From NCBI GenBank assembly GCA_015061915.1, contig SUVR01000002.1, positions 1 through 60,669 of the forward strand: a stretch of DNA of 60,669 nucleotides, written 5' to 3'. This document shows, piece by piece, positions 52,233 through 60,210 of the stretch. The position numbers and the translations under genes are program-made. This DNA comes from Lentisphaerota bacterium (lineage in GTDB: Bacteria; Verrucomicrobiota; Lentisphaeria; Victivallales; UBA1829). Within the stretch, counting starts at the first letter, position 1. Every line of letters begins with the position of its first letter. The notes under the pieces were generated by a model, which saw only the letters and a list, made by a program, of their open reading frames with translations, was not told the origin of the DNA and made no database searches.

Positions 52233-52640
52233 ATGAAGAAAATTATCTTTTTCACTTTAGCCGTTTTTTGTACCTTGTGGATCACAGCCTGTGGCGAAAG
52301 TCCGACCGATGCCTTTAAAACCTATGTAGATGCTATGTTAGAAGGTGATCTGGAAAAAGCCAATGAATACTCTTATCTTGACGATAAATATGGAGGTCCC
52401 GAGACAAGAAATGAAATCAACGCAACCCTTATTCAAATTCTTCGCGAAAATGCACAATTGAGAAATGACTGGAGTAATCTTGACCTGAGAAAAGAAGTAA
52501 AAATAAATCCTCAAAAAGTTATTGTTATCAACAAAACTCTTGAGGGAGATGAAGAGCTTCCTATGATTAAGCATGGTAAAAAATGGAAATTTGATCTGCT
52601 GTCCATACTTCAGGCTGTTTCGATGTCAGGGCAAAATTAA
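52233..52640 (+). CDS. Lipoprotein, DUF4878-like
   Basis: 135 residues. The signal sequence ends in a lipobox (ITACGE), so it is probably a lipidated periplasmic or outer-membrane protein. The mature part begins SPTDAFKTYVDAMLEGDLEKANEYSY, resembling DUF4878/NTF2-like lipoproteins with a small cone-shaped domain. It closes with HGKKWKFDLL, a common ending in that group. Role unknown. RBS AAGGA. It is 58 nt after the membrane protein gene; the gap has a 6-bp hairpin (CCCCTG/CAGGGG) without a T-run. Confidence 0.68.
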   Translation: MKKIIFFTLAVFCTLWITACGESPTDAFKTYVDAMLEGDLEKANEYSYLDDKYGGPETRNEINATLIQILRENAQLRNDWSNLDLRKEVKINPQKVIVINKTLEGDEELPMIKHGKKWKFDLLSILQAVSMSGQN

Positions 52641-52673
52641 AAATAAATACAGCTTTCATAAGGTAAGTAAAGG

Positions 52674-52970
52674 ATGATGAAAATTCTTAAATTTTTCGCT
52701 GTTTTTTTGTTATTAAGCATATGCACGCTACCAACCGAGTGCTGGGCGGCGCGTTTTGCGCGTCTATGGCGTCCTCCAATAATACGACTTCCTCCTGTAC
52801 GCCCTCTTCCACGCCCTCCACGCCCGCAACCTGTTTGCTCAAATTGTGGACAAAGAGGACATTACATTTGCGACAAATGCTTCTATTGTAAAAAGACAGG
52901 ACACAAGCCAAAAGACTGTCCAGGATTTATACGAGATTATTTCAGACAGCTCCTGCAGCAACTGCGCTGA
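52674..52970 (+). CDS. Secreted Pro/Arg-rich protein with CCHC zinc knuckles
   Basis: 98 residues (97 if ATG 52677 is used; RBS AAAGG). A signal peptide (LKFFAVFLLLSICTLPTECWA) is followed by a basic Pro-rich linker (residues about 26-53, repeats of R-P-P and R-L-P-P), then a Cys/His cluster. C69-x2-C72-x4-H77-x4-C82 (CFYCKKTGHKPKDC) is a perfect retroviral-type zinc knuckle. C55-x2-C58-x4-H63-x2-C66 is a degenerate first one. Such knuckles bind single-stranded nucleic acid in eukaryotic and viral proteins and are rare in bacteria, more so in exported proteins. Function unknown. It is the last gene of the AT-rich island. Confidence 0.72.
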   Translation: MMKILKFFAVFLLLSICTLPTECWAARFARLWRPPIIRLPPVRPLPRPPRPQPVCSNCGQRGHYICDKCFYCKKTGHKPKDCPGFIRDYFRQLLQQLR

Positions 52971-53070
52971 AGTCATTAAAACAAGATGCTATAAAAAAGG
53001 GAATAACAAGTCAAAAAAACAGCTGGATTGGAGCGGGCTAAAGGGAAATAACGAAGTGTAACGGCAAATT

Positions 53071-53090
53071 ACGGATTGGTACGGATTGGT
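53071..53090. repeat. Short tandem repeat at the end of the AT-rich island
   Basis: Two adjacent copies of ACGGATTGGT, directly before the convergent queA gene. It could mark the island end, but no matching copy was seen at the left edge. Confidence 0.5.
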
Positions 53091-53125
53091 ACCGCGGGGT
53101 GCTTTCCGGTCAGACTACTCCGGAT

Positions 53126-54202
53126 TCACTTCACCTTGTTCAGAATGAGCATACAGTCGCCGTAGCTGAAGAAGCGCATTTTTTCCTGAATCGCCATGGC
53201 ATACGCCTTGCGGATGGGGTCCATACCGGCGAAGGCGGAAACCAGCATCAGGAGCGTGCTTTTGGGCAGGTGGAAGTTGGTCAGGAGCATATCAGCAGAC
53301 TTGATCTTGTACGGGGGGTAGATATAAATCCCGGTTTCGCCGTCCTGCGGGGTGAAAAAGCCCTCATTATCCACGCAGGATTCCAGTGTCCGGAGGCTGG
53401 TGGTTCCGACAGCCAGGACCCGTTTGCCGTTTTTCTTTGCAGCGTTCAGTTTTTCTGCGGCGGCATCGGAGAAGAAAAAGCGTTCTGTGTGCATATGGTG
53501 TTTTTCCACTTCCGTCTCTTCCACCGGCTTGAACGTACCGGCACCGACGTGCAGGGTAAGGTGTGCGGTATCCACGCCTTTTTCCTTCAGTTCAGCAAAA
53601 GTCTTTTCCGTGAAGTGAAGTCCGGCAGTGGGTGCGGCAACGGCACCGGGGATCTCGGCATAGACCGTCTGATAGCGTTCAGAATCGGATTCTTCATCAG
53701 GACGCTTGATATAAGGCGGGAGGGGGAGATGTCCGCAATCATGAAGGATCTGCATGGTCTCAGCGCCGGAAAATTCCACCACACACACACCCGTCTCCAC
53801 GTCCTTGCTGACCAGCCGGACAGTGTATTCATCCGAAAGGGTCACGCCGTCACGGAGGAGCATTTTCAGTTCCATCCCCACCTGAACGCGTTTACCGGGT
53901 TTCATGAAGCATTGCCAGAGATTCCCGTTGCGTTTCCCGGCATCGGAAAGACCGAGGAGAAAAATCTCGATCTTTGCGCCGGTATCTTTTCTGGCAAACA
54001 GGCGGGCGCGAATGACTTTAGTATCGTTGATAGCGATCACGTCGCCCGGATTCAGATATTCGGGAAAACGGGAGAACGGCACGATCTCCATAGTCCCGGC
54101 GGCAGGATCCAGCACCAGCATCCGGGATTCTCCCCGGTTGGCAGGCGGTTCCTGTGCGATCAGTTCTTCGGGGAGCTGGTAATCAAATTCATCGATGAGC
54201 AT
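53126..54202 (-). CDS. queA: S-adenosylmethionine:tRNA ribosyltransferase-isomerase
   Basis: 358 residues. It transfers and isomerises ribose from SAM to make epoxyqueuosine in tRNA. The start FDYQLPEELIAQEP, NDTKVIRARL, the motif GAVAAPTAGLHFT and TTSLRTLES are canonical, and the C-terminal NFHLPKSTLLMLVSAFAG is complete. It starts inside the glgA 3' end (14-nt overlap), probably coupled. Confidence 0.96.
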   Translation of the reverse strand: MLIDEFDYQLPEELIAQEPPANRGESRMLVLDPAAGTMEIVPFSRFPEYLNPGDVIAINDTKVIRARLFARKDTGAKIEIFLLGLSDAGKRNGNLWQCFMKPGKRVQVGMELKMLLRDGVTLSDEYTVRLVSKDVETGVCVVEFSGAETMQILHDCGHLPLPPYIKRPDEESDSERYQTVYAEIPGAVAAPTAGLHFTEKTFAELKEKGVDTAHLTLHVGAGTFKPVEETEVEKHHMHTERFFFSDAAAEKLNAAKKNGKRVLAVGTTSLRTLESCVDNEGFFTPQDGETGIYIYPPYKIKSADMLLTNFHLPKSTLLMLVSAFAGMDPIRKAYAMAIQEKMRFFSYGDCMLILNKVK

Positions 54203-55664
54203 CTTCGTACATCCGTTCGTATTGTGAGGCTGTGTTGTTCCAGGAGAAGTCGCGCATCATAGCGTTTCGGCGCATCGCATCGAACGCAGCCCGTTCGTCT
54301 CTGCGGACAGCAGCCGCCCAGCGCATGGTATTAGCCAGCGCTTCCGCGTTTAGATCGTAGAACACGAACCCGGTGGCGCTGTCGCTGTTCTGATAGTTGA
54401 AATTGGTTACGGTATCTGCCAGCCCGCCGGTACTGCGGACAATGGGAAGCGTGCCGTAACGCATACTGTACATCTGGTTCAAGCCGCAGGGTTCGTAGCG
54501 GGACGGCATGGCAAAGAAGTCGGCGCCCGCCTCAACGAGATGGGAAAGGCTGTCCGGCGCATACCCGCGGTAGAACGCCAGTTTTCCGGGGAACCGTTCC
54601 TGCAGATGGGCATACCAGTTTTCCAGTCCGGGATCGCCGGACCCGACAACCACAAACTGGAGATCTTCCCCCGCTTCCAGCAATCTTGTGAGCGCCGCCG
54701 CCTGAACATCCAGCCCCTTCTGATAAGCGAGACGGGAGATCGTGGCAAAGAGTGGCACATCCGCACGGACGGGAAGATTGAAATATTCCTGCAGTTTTTT
54801 GCGGCAGACATTCTTGCCGGAGATGTTGTCCGCACTGAACGTGGCAGGCAGGAGTTTGTCGTGTACCGGATCCCACTCGTGGACATCGATCCCGTTCAGG
54901 ATCCCGCGCAATCTGCCGGAATACGCACAGTTCCGCAGAGCGGGATCCAGTCCGAAGCCGTATTCAGCGGACAGAATTTCCTGCGCATAAGTGGGACTGA
55001 CCGCATTGACCATGTGAGCGGTCATAACGCCCGCTTTCAGGAAGTTGAGCTGGTCGTAATATTCGATGCAGTTATGATGGAAGTAGCCCCAGCCAAGCCC
55101 GGTCCAGTAGAGATTTTCCTTGTTGAACACACCCTGATAACCGATGTTGTGAATAGACAGGATGCTGCGGGCGTTGCGGAAGTTTTCGTATCCGTTGTAA
55201 AGATCGCTGCGCAGATATACACAGCAGAGAGCGGCGTGCCAGTCGTTGGCGTGGATCACATCCGGGCTGAGATGCAGGGCGAGGAGCGCCTGCATGGCGG
55301 CGCGGGAGAAGAAGATGAAACGCTGGGCATTGTCGCCATATTCCACGCCGTTCCAGTCGTAAAGTTTCGGACGGTCAAAGAAACGGTCGTACTCAATAAA
55401 ATGGAACCGGAGATTTTCTTTCGCGTTCAGAGTGCGGATCTGTGCCCATTCCGTATGTTTCTCCCCGAAGGGTACGCCGAGCGGTCCGGTAAAAGAATCA
55501 AACTTCAACTTCAGTTTTCCGGTCACCTGCGGATACCATGGAAGGATGACATCGACCTTGTGTCCCCGTGCGGCGAGCGCCTCCGGTAATGCGCCGGAAA
55601 CATCGGCAAGTCCGCCGGTCTTTGCATAAGGGACAGCTTCACTGGAAACCCATACGATGTTCAT
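54189..55664 (-). CDS. glgA: Glycogen synthase (ADP-glucose type, GT5)
   Basis: 491 residues. It extends alpha-1,4-glucan from ADP-glucose. The N-terminal ADP-glucose motif AKTGGLADVSGALP, HANDWHA, SILSIHNIGYQGVF and the C-terminal SRYEPCGLNQMYSMRYGTLPIVRSTGGLADTV (with the E-x7-E region) are intact. It lies between a rhomboid gene (33 nt upstream) and queA. No other glg gene is in the window. Confidence 0.95.
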   Translation of the reverse strand: MNIVWVSSEAVPYAKTGGLADVSGALPEALAARGHKVDVILPWYPQVTGKLKLKFDSFTGPLGVPFGEKHTEWAQIRTLNAKENLRFHFIEYDRFFDRPKLYDWNGVEYGDNAQRFIFFSRAAMQALLALHLSPDVIHANDWHAALCCVYLRSDLYNGYENFRNARSILSIHNIGYQGVFNKENLYWTGLGWGYFHHNCIEYYDQLNFLKAGVMTAHMVNAVSPTYAQEILSAEYGFGLDPALRNCAYSGRLRGILNGIDVHEWDPVHDKLLPATFSADNISGKNVCRKKLQEYFNLPVRADVPLFATISRLAYQKGLDVQAAALTRLLEAGEDLQFVVVGSGDPGLENWYAHLQERFPGKLAFYRGYAPDSLSHLVEAGADFFAMPSRYEPCGLNQMYSMRYGTLPIVRSTGGLADTVTNFNYQNSDSATGFVFYDLNAEALANTMRWAAAVRRDERAAFDAMRRNAMMRDFSWNNTASQYERMYEDAHR

Positions 55665-55697
55665 AGTGTGACCTTTCTTCTGATGAATGTTTGAAGT

Positions 55698-56561
55698 TTA
55701 CTTGTTATCGGTACGCATCTGTTCCCGTGCCTGACGGAGGCGCGCCAGCTCCGCTTCGGAAAGGGAATTGACTCCACCACGCGACAGCTTATCCAGCAGG
55801 GCATCCAGCTCCTTCTGTGAGACCCGTCCGGTGGGCGGGGGCGCATACGTCTCATTACGGATCGTCCATCCTTCCGGGGGCGGGGGCTGCCGGTGAACTT
55901 TGCGGTCATTGGGCAATTTACCGAGGAACGCCAGCGGATCCCACTGAACATAACGGCTGTACGCAAAGCGCATCAGGAGCATCCCGCCGATGAAACCGCC
56001 GATATGAGCAAGATATGCCACATTTCCGCCGGCACCGCCAAGGTGACTCATAATGTTCAGCACAAAAAGAATGATCGCCATAGTCCGCAACTTGATGGGG
56101 AACGGGATCAGCAGCAGGAACATCTGGATATCCGGCACGATCATAGCACTGGCAATGGTGATGCCGGCAACAGCGCCACTGGCACCGAGGATCACTGCGT
56201 TTGCATCCCAGGAAGCCCCAAGCCACAAAAGATTACCGGCGAGTCCGGAAACAAGGTAGAGGATCAGGAAGCGTTTTGCTCCGATGATGGGAGCAGAAAT
56301 AGAACCAAGCACATACAAACTGAACATATTGAAAAAGAGATGCCAGAAATCATAGTGCAGAAACATAGCAGTAAAAACCTGCCAGAACTCTCCGGACCGG
56401 AAACCTTCCGGCGAAAGCAGCAGGGACTCATCTCTCTGCAGTCCGAAAAGCCAGAGAATGACATTGACAATGATCAGGGCGATCAGGGTATGAAAGCCGC
56501 TCCGGGCGTCTTCGATCGTGGGGCGGGGCGGTCTCCGCATATATTCTCTATCGTTCAGCAT
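55698..56561 (-). CDS. Rhomboid family intramembrane serine protease
   Basis: 287 residues, six or seven helices. The catalytic dyad is visible: Ser in LGASGAVAG (GxSG) and His in AHIGGFIGGML. The L1-loop Trp-Arg signature is replaced by FWQVFTAMFLHYDFWHLFFNM, with the conserved HxxxN (H..FFNM). A cytoplasmic Pro-rich tail follows (about residues 215-287), ending in a SHOCT-like helical pair (SQKELDALLDKLSRGGVNSLSEAELARL). The substrate is unknown. It is transcribed with azlC/azlD upstream and glgA downstream. Confidence 0.9.
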   Translation of the reverse strand: MLNDREYMRRPPRPTIEDARSGFHTLIALIIVNVILWLFGLQRDESLLLSPEGFRSGEFWQVFTAMFLHYDFWHLFFNMFSLYVLGSISAPIIGAKRFLILYLVSGLAGNLLWLGASWDANAVILGASGAVAGITIASAMIVPDIQMFLLLIPFPIKLRTMAIILFVLNIMSHLGGAGGNVAYLAHIGGFIGGMLLMRFAYSRYVQWDPLAFLGKLPNDRKVHRQPPPPEGWTIRNETYAPPPTGRVSQKELDALLDKLSRGGVNSLSEAELARLRQAREQMRTDNK

Positions 56562-56622
56562 GACACAAAACCTTTTCCTGTTGCAGTTTACTTACTGTAA
56601 TATAGTACGCGCAGAGGATTTT

Positions 56623-56979
56623 TCAAGCCAGCAGCGGCACAATCTTCTGGATCATTACCATATAGACAGCAGTTCCGGCGATAATGGATAACAAAGGATT
56701 TCCCCGCCAGAGATGCAACAGCACAACAACGATCCCGGCAGACCATTCTGCGATGCCGAAAAATTTGTCTGCAAAGGAAATCTCTTTGAAACAGGAGCAG
56801 TAACAATAGACCACCAGCATAGCAATGGCAGCAGGCGAAATCAAAGTTCCCAGTTCCGTCACGGCGGCAGGCGGCTTCTGTGCCGTACCGAAGAGCAGGA
56901 ACGGGAATGCCCGCAGAAAATAATTGGTCGCGCCGGTCACCAGCAGAAGAAGGATCAGATATTGGGTCATTTCGCTCAT
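56623..56979 (-). CDS. azlD: AzlD-type branched-chain amino acid export subunit
   Basis: 118 residues, three to four helices (YLILLLLVTGATNYFLRAFPFLLF, AIAMLVVYCYCSCF, IVVVLLHLWRGNPLLSIIAGTAVYM). The motif LRAFPF and the final W-R-x-N-P pattern are typical. It pairs with AzlC to export branched-chain amino acids, with the start overlapping the azlC stop (ATGA). Confidence 0.88.
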   Translation of the reverse strand: MSEMTQYLILLLLVTGATNYFLRAFPFLLFGTAQKPPAAVTELGTLISPAAIAMLVVYCYCSCFKEISFADKFFGIAEWSAGIVVVLLHLWRGNPLLSIIAGTAVYMVMIQKIVPLLA

Positions 56980-57683
56980 GCTGTTTTCTCCTTCAACAAT
57001 TTTTTCCGGAAGAGGAACAGGACCACCAGCACACAGGGGATCGCCGGGAGAAGCATACGGTCAACTCCGGCGGTCAAACCCCAGATGAGAGCGATCACAC
57101 CGCCGATCACAGCAGGCATCCGGTTGATCCGTTCTTTACACTGATCCACCAGCACCACAAGAAAGAGAGCGGTCATAGCAAAATCGATCCCCTGACAATT
57201 GAACGGCAGGCTGCCGCCGATGATCGCACCGGCGGTGACACCGGCGAACCAGTAGAAGTGGTCCAACGCGGCGACGGTCAGACAGTACGAAACGCTGTCT
57301 TCTCCTTCCGGGACTTTGTTGGCGACCTGGATGGCATAAGTTTCATCGGTCAGCGCCCAGATGAGGTAAAGTTTCTGAAGAAGCGGCACTTTTTTGAACC
57401 GTTCCAGCAGGGAGAAGCCATACATGGCATAACGGAGGTTCAGACAGATGGTCAGCAGTACCACCTGAAAGAGAACGGTCGTGTTCTTGACCCAGTCCAC
57501 CAGCAGAAACTGGAACGCACCGGAAATGTTCACGGCACTGGTCAGGAACGCCCACAGAGGCAGACAGGGGATCGAGACCGTCTTGGCAAGCAGGATCCCG
57601 GACGCCATTCCCATGGCGAGATACCCCATCAACACCGGCAATGAAGCCTTGAAAGCGGCGTTGAACACGCGTTTTGTAATCAT
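56976..57683 (-). CDS. azlC: AzlC family branched-chain amino acid transporter
   Basis: 235 residues, about eight helices. The family motifs AFKASLPVLMGYLAMGMASGILLAK and SGAFQFLLVD, then LNLRYAMYGFSL, TDETYAI and GIDFAMTALFLVVLVDQ, are clear. It is the large subunit of the exporter with AzlD. It has its own promoter upstream. Confidence 0.92.
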   Translation of the reverse strand: MITKRVFNAAFKASLPVLMGYLAMGMASGILLAKTVSIPCLPLWAFLTSAVNISGAFQFLLVDWVKNTTVLFQVVLLTICLNLRYAMYGFSLLERFKKVPLLQKLYLIWALTDETYAIQVANKVPEGEDSVSYCLTVAALDHFYWFAGVTAGAIIGGSLPFNCQGIDFAMTALFLVVLVDQCKERINRMPAVIGGVIALIWGLTAGVDRMLLPAIPCVLVVLFLFRKKLLKEKTA

Positions 57684-57716
57684 TCCAGTAACTCCTTCAT
57701 CGGTTAAAGAGCGTAT

Positions 57717-57745
57717 AATATACAGCTGGAATCCACTTTTTGCAA
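57717..57745 (-). promoter_or_regulatory. Promoter of azlC-azlD (and probably rhomboid-glgA-queA)
   Basis: On the minus strand TTGCAA (57745-57740), 17 bp, TATATT (57722-57717) preceded by TG. Short gaps downstream allow a single long transcript. Confidence 0.65.
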
Positions 57746-57888
57746 ACTTGAAAAGCGGAAATACGGTGCTATCTCATAAAAAGACCGTCACTCTGCAAAA
57801 ATGATCCGGTGATCACGTTGAATGGCGGTCATTCCTGTGGTAAACTTCCGGAAAATCATGAAAAAATCGCAAAAAAAAGAAAGACGGC

Positions 57889-57916
57889 TTGACTTTTTTG
57901 AAAGTTGGAGTATATT
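57889..57916 (+). promoter_or_regulatory. Promoter of the small basic protein gene
   Basis: TTGACT (57889-57894), 16 bp, TATATT (57911-57916). About 68 nt to the start codon. Confidence 0.65.
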
Positions 57917-57983
57917 GTTGTTTCGCAGAGTTGAAAAATTTTGAAAATAACACAAACATAACAAACATAATGGAGAAACAACG

Positions 57984-58142
57984 ATGTCCAAGCATCCGAG
58001 TCTGAAAGGCGCAAGCCAGATCCGCAAGAAAAGAAACGTTCTGAAACGTTTTGAACGCATCAACCAGCTGGTGGCGGAAGGCCGTTGGAAAGAAGGTCAG
58101 AAGGTTCTCAGCGCACTTCCGAAAACCAAGCCGGAAGAATAA
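57984..58142 (+). CDS. PVC-type small basic protein
   Basis: 52 residues: MSKHPSLKGASQIRKKRNVL, then RFERINQLVAEGRW and an end in LPKTKPEE. The pattern H-P-S-L, a central K/R-rich stretch (IRKKRNVLKRFERI) and LPK near the end matches the small basic protein family confined to Chlamydiae, Verrucomicrobia, Lentisphaerae and relatives (from memory, TIGR04137). Function unknown; a ribosome or nucleic-acid association is a guess from charge. RBS GGAG 9 nt before the ATG. It has its own promoter and terminator and a highly expressed codon pattern. Confidence 0.82.
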   Translation: MSKHPSLKGASQIRKKRNVLKRFERINQLVAEGRWKEGQKVLSALPKTKPEE

Positions 58143-58169
58143 GAGAGACCTCAATCCTCTTTGGAAATC

Positions 58170-58206
58170 GGGGCGTCCGCAGGAAGTGCAGGCGCTCCGT
58201 TTTTTT
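58170..58206 (+). terminator. Terminator after the small basic protein gene
   Basis: GGGGCG...CGCTCC stem (58170-58175/58193-58198, extended inward with one mismatch) followed by seven T. Confidence 0.8.
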
Positions 58207-58255
58207 ATTTTTACACAACTTGTTTATTATAAAACAGATACAAGGAACTGACAAC

Positions 58256-60202
58256 ATGGCAAAGAATACCGTTGTTCAAAAAATCCTCGCAAAACACATG
58301 GTTTCCGGTGAAGCTGTTGTCGGCGCACCCGTGGCAATCAAGATCGACCAGACCCTGACGCAGGACGCCACCGGCACTATGGCATATCTGGAACTGGAAG
58401 CAATGGGCGTGAAAAAAGTCGCCACCGAACTTTCCGTTTCCTACGTTGACCACAATATGATGCAAAACGGTCCGGAAAACCGGAATGACCACCTCTACCT
58501 GCAGTCCGTGGCTGCCAGCCGGGGCGTGGTGTTCTCCCGTCCGGGCAACGGGATCTGCCATCAGGTGCATCTGGAACGGTTCGGCATCCCCGGCAAGACC
58601 CTGCTGGGTTCCGACTCCCACACGCCCACCGGCGGCGGGATCGGTATGATGGCGATCGGTGCCGGCGGTCTGGACGTGGCACTTGCCATGGGTGGACAGC
58701 CCTTCCGTCTTTCCTATCCGAAAGTCATCGGGATCAAACTGACCGGAAAGCTGCGCCCCTTTGTGGCGGCAAAAGACATTATCCTCAAGGTCCTTTCCAT
58801 TCTGACGACCAAGGGCAACGTTGGCTGCGTGGCGGAATATTTCGGCGAAGGCGTTGCCTCCCTCACCGTTCCCCAGCGTGCCACCGTTACCAATATGGGT
58901 GCCGAACTGGGCGTGACCTGCTCCGTGTTCCCCTCCGATGAAATGACAAAGAAATTTCTTGAAGCACAGGGACGCGGCGCCGACTGGTGTGAACTCAAGG
59001 CGGATGACGATGCAGAATACGACCGGGTCATTGAGATCGACCTCAACACGCTGGAACCGAAGGCAGCCTGCCCCTCCAGCCCGGACAACATCAAGACCAT
59101 CGCCGAACTGGAAGGTCTGAAGGTCGGTCAGGTGATCATCGGCTCCTGTACGAACAGTTCTTACCGGGACCTTTCCGTGGTCGCCGCTATGCTCAAGGGC
59201 AAACGGGTCCATCCGGATGTGACACTGGCGATCGCACCGGGCAGCCGTCAGGTGCTGGAAATGCTGGCACGGAGCGGCGCTCTGGCTGACATCATTGCCA
59301 GCGGTGCGCGTATTCTGGAATGTGGCTGCGGTCCCTGTATCGGTCAGGGGCAAAGTCCGGCAAACGGCACGGTCACCTTCCGTACGTTCAACCGGAACTT
59401 CCCCGGCAGAACCGGCACGAAGGGCGATGAAGCCTATCTTGTCAGCCCCGAAACTGCCGCTGCCGCCGCCCTCACCGGTATGGCGACCGATCCGCAGAAA
59501 CTGGGCATGGATTATCCCGATTTCCAGGAACCGGAACAGTTCCTTGCCGATGACTCTATGATGATCCAGCCGCCGGAAAACGGCGAAGGTGTGGAGATCA
59601 TCCGCAAGCCCACGATCGGTCAGCCCCCGCTGAACAATCCGCTGCCGGAAGCACTGGATGGCGTAGTGGTCATCAAGACACAGGACAAGACCAGCACGGA
59701 CGACATCATGCCCGCCGGGATCCACCTGAAACACCGGAGCAACATTCCCGAATATGCAAAAGTTGTCTTTGAACGGTTTACCGAACCGGGCAAACCCAGT
59801 TTTGCCCAGCGCGCCGCCGCGATCCGCGATGCCGGCAAGCACGGTGTGATCGTTGGACGCGACAGCTATGGTCAGGGTTCCAGCCGTGAACACGCGGCAA
59901 TCTGCCCCATGTATCTGGGCGTGAAAGCGGTTATTGCCATGGCGATCGAACGGATCCACGCAGCAAACCTGATCAACTTCGGGATCATTCCCTTCACCTT
60001 CGCCAATCCGGCAGACTACGACAAGATCGATCCTGCAGATGCGATCCGGATCGCCGATCTCCACGGCGCTGTGAAAGCGGGCGAAGGCGTTGCCGTTCTG
60101 GAAAAAGCAGACGGCTCCACCGTTGAGATCCCTGTGAAGACGAAGCTGACCGACGAAGACAAGGCGATCATCCTTGCCGGCGGCAGACTGAATCTGAAGT
60201 AA
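58256..60202 (+). CDS. Aconitate hydratase
   Basis: 648 residues from ATG 58256 (CAAGGA upstream; longer frames overlap the terminator). Fe-S enzyme that isomerises citrate to isocitrate. The three cluster cysteines are in GSCTNSS and CGCGPCIG. LLGSDSHTPTGGGIG and YGQGSSREHAA of the swivel domain are intact. The compact length with separate large and swivel domains joined by a linker (SMMIQPPENGEGVE) matches the shorter putative aconitase type of anaerobes, not the 890-residue AcnA. Followed 8 nt later by a BtuF-like gene. Confidence 0.93.
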   Translation: MAKNTVVQKILAKHMVSGEAVVGAPVAIKIDQTLTQDATGTMAYLELEAMGVKKVATELSVSYVDHNMMQNGPENRNDHLYLQSVAASRGVVFSRPGNGICHQVHLERFGIPGKTLLGSDSHTPTGGGIGMMAIGAGGLDVALAMGGQPFRLSYPKVIGIKLTGKLRPFVAAKDIILKVLSILTTKGNVGCVAEYFGEGVASLTVPQRATVTNMGAELGVTCSVFPSDEMTKKFLEAQGRGADWCELKADDDAEYDRVIEIDLNTLEPKAACPSSPDNIKTIAELEGLKVGQVIIGSCTNSSYRDLSVVAAMLKGKRVHPDVTLAIAPGSRQVLEMLARSGALADIIASGARILECGCGPCIGQGQSPANGTVTFRTFNRNFPGRTGTKGDEAYLVSPETAAAAALTGMATDPQKLGMDYPDFQEPEQFLADDSMMIQPPENGEGVEIIRKPTIGQPPLNNPLPEALDGVVVIKTQDKTSTDDIMPAGIHLKHRSNIPEYAKVVFERFTEPGKPSFAQRAAAIRDAGKHGVIVGRDSYGQGSSREHAAICPMYLGVKAVIAMAIERIHAANLINFGIIPFTFANPADYDKIDPADAIRIADLHGAVKAGEGVAVLEKADGSTVEIPVKTKLTDEDKAIILAGGRLNLK

Positions 60203-60210
60203 AAACGAAC

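Noticed and set aside
52846-53061. 71-codon frame overlapping the zinc-knuckle gene
   Set aside because: Different frame, starts inside the knuckle region, no RBS, and loses the Cys/His pattern.
58085-58255. Upstream extension of the aconitase frame
   Set aside because: It overlaps the small basic protein gene and its terminator; ATG 58256 has a better RBS and family start.
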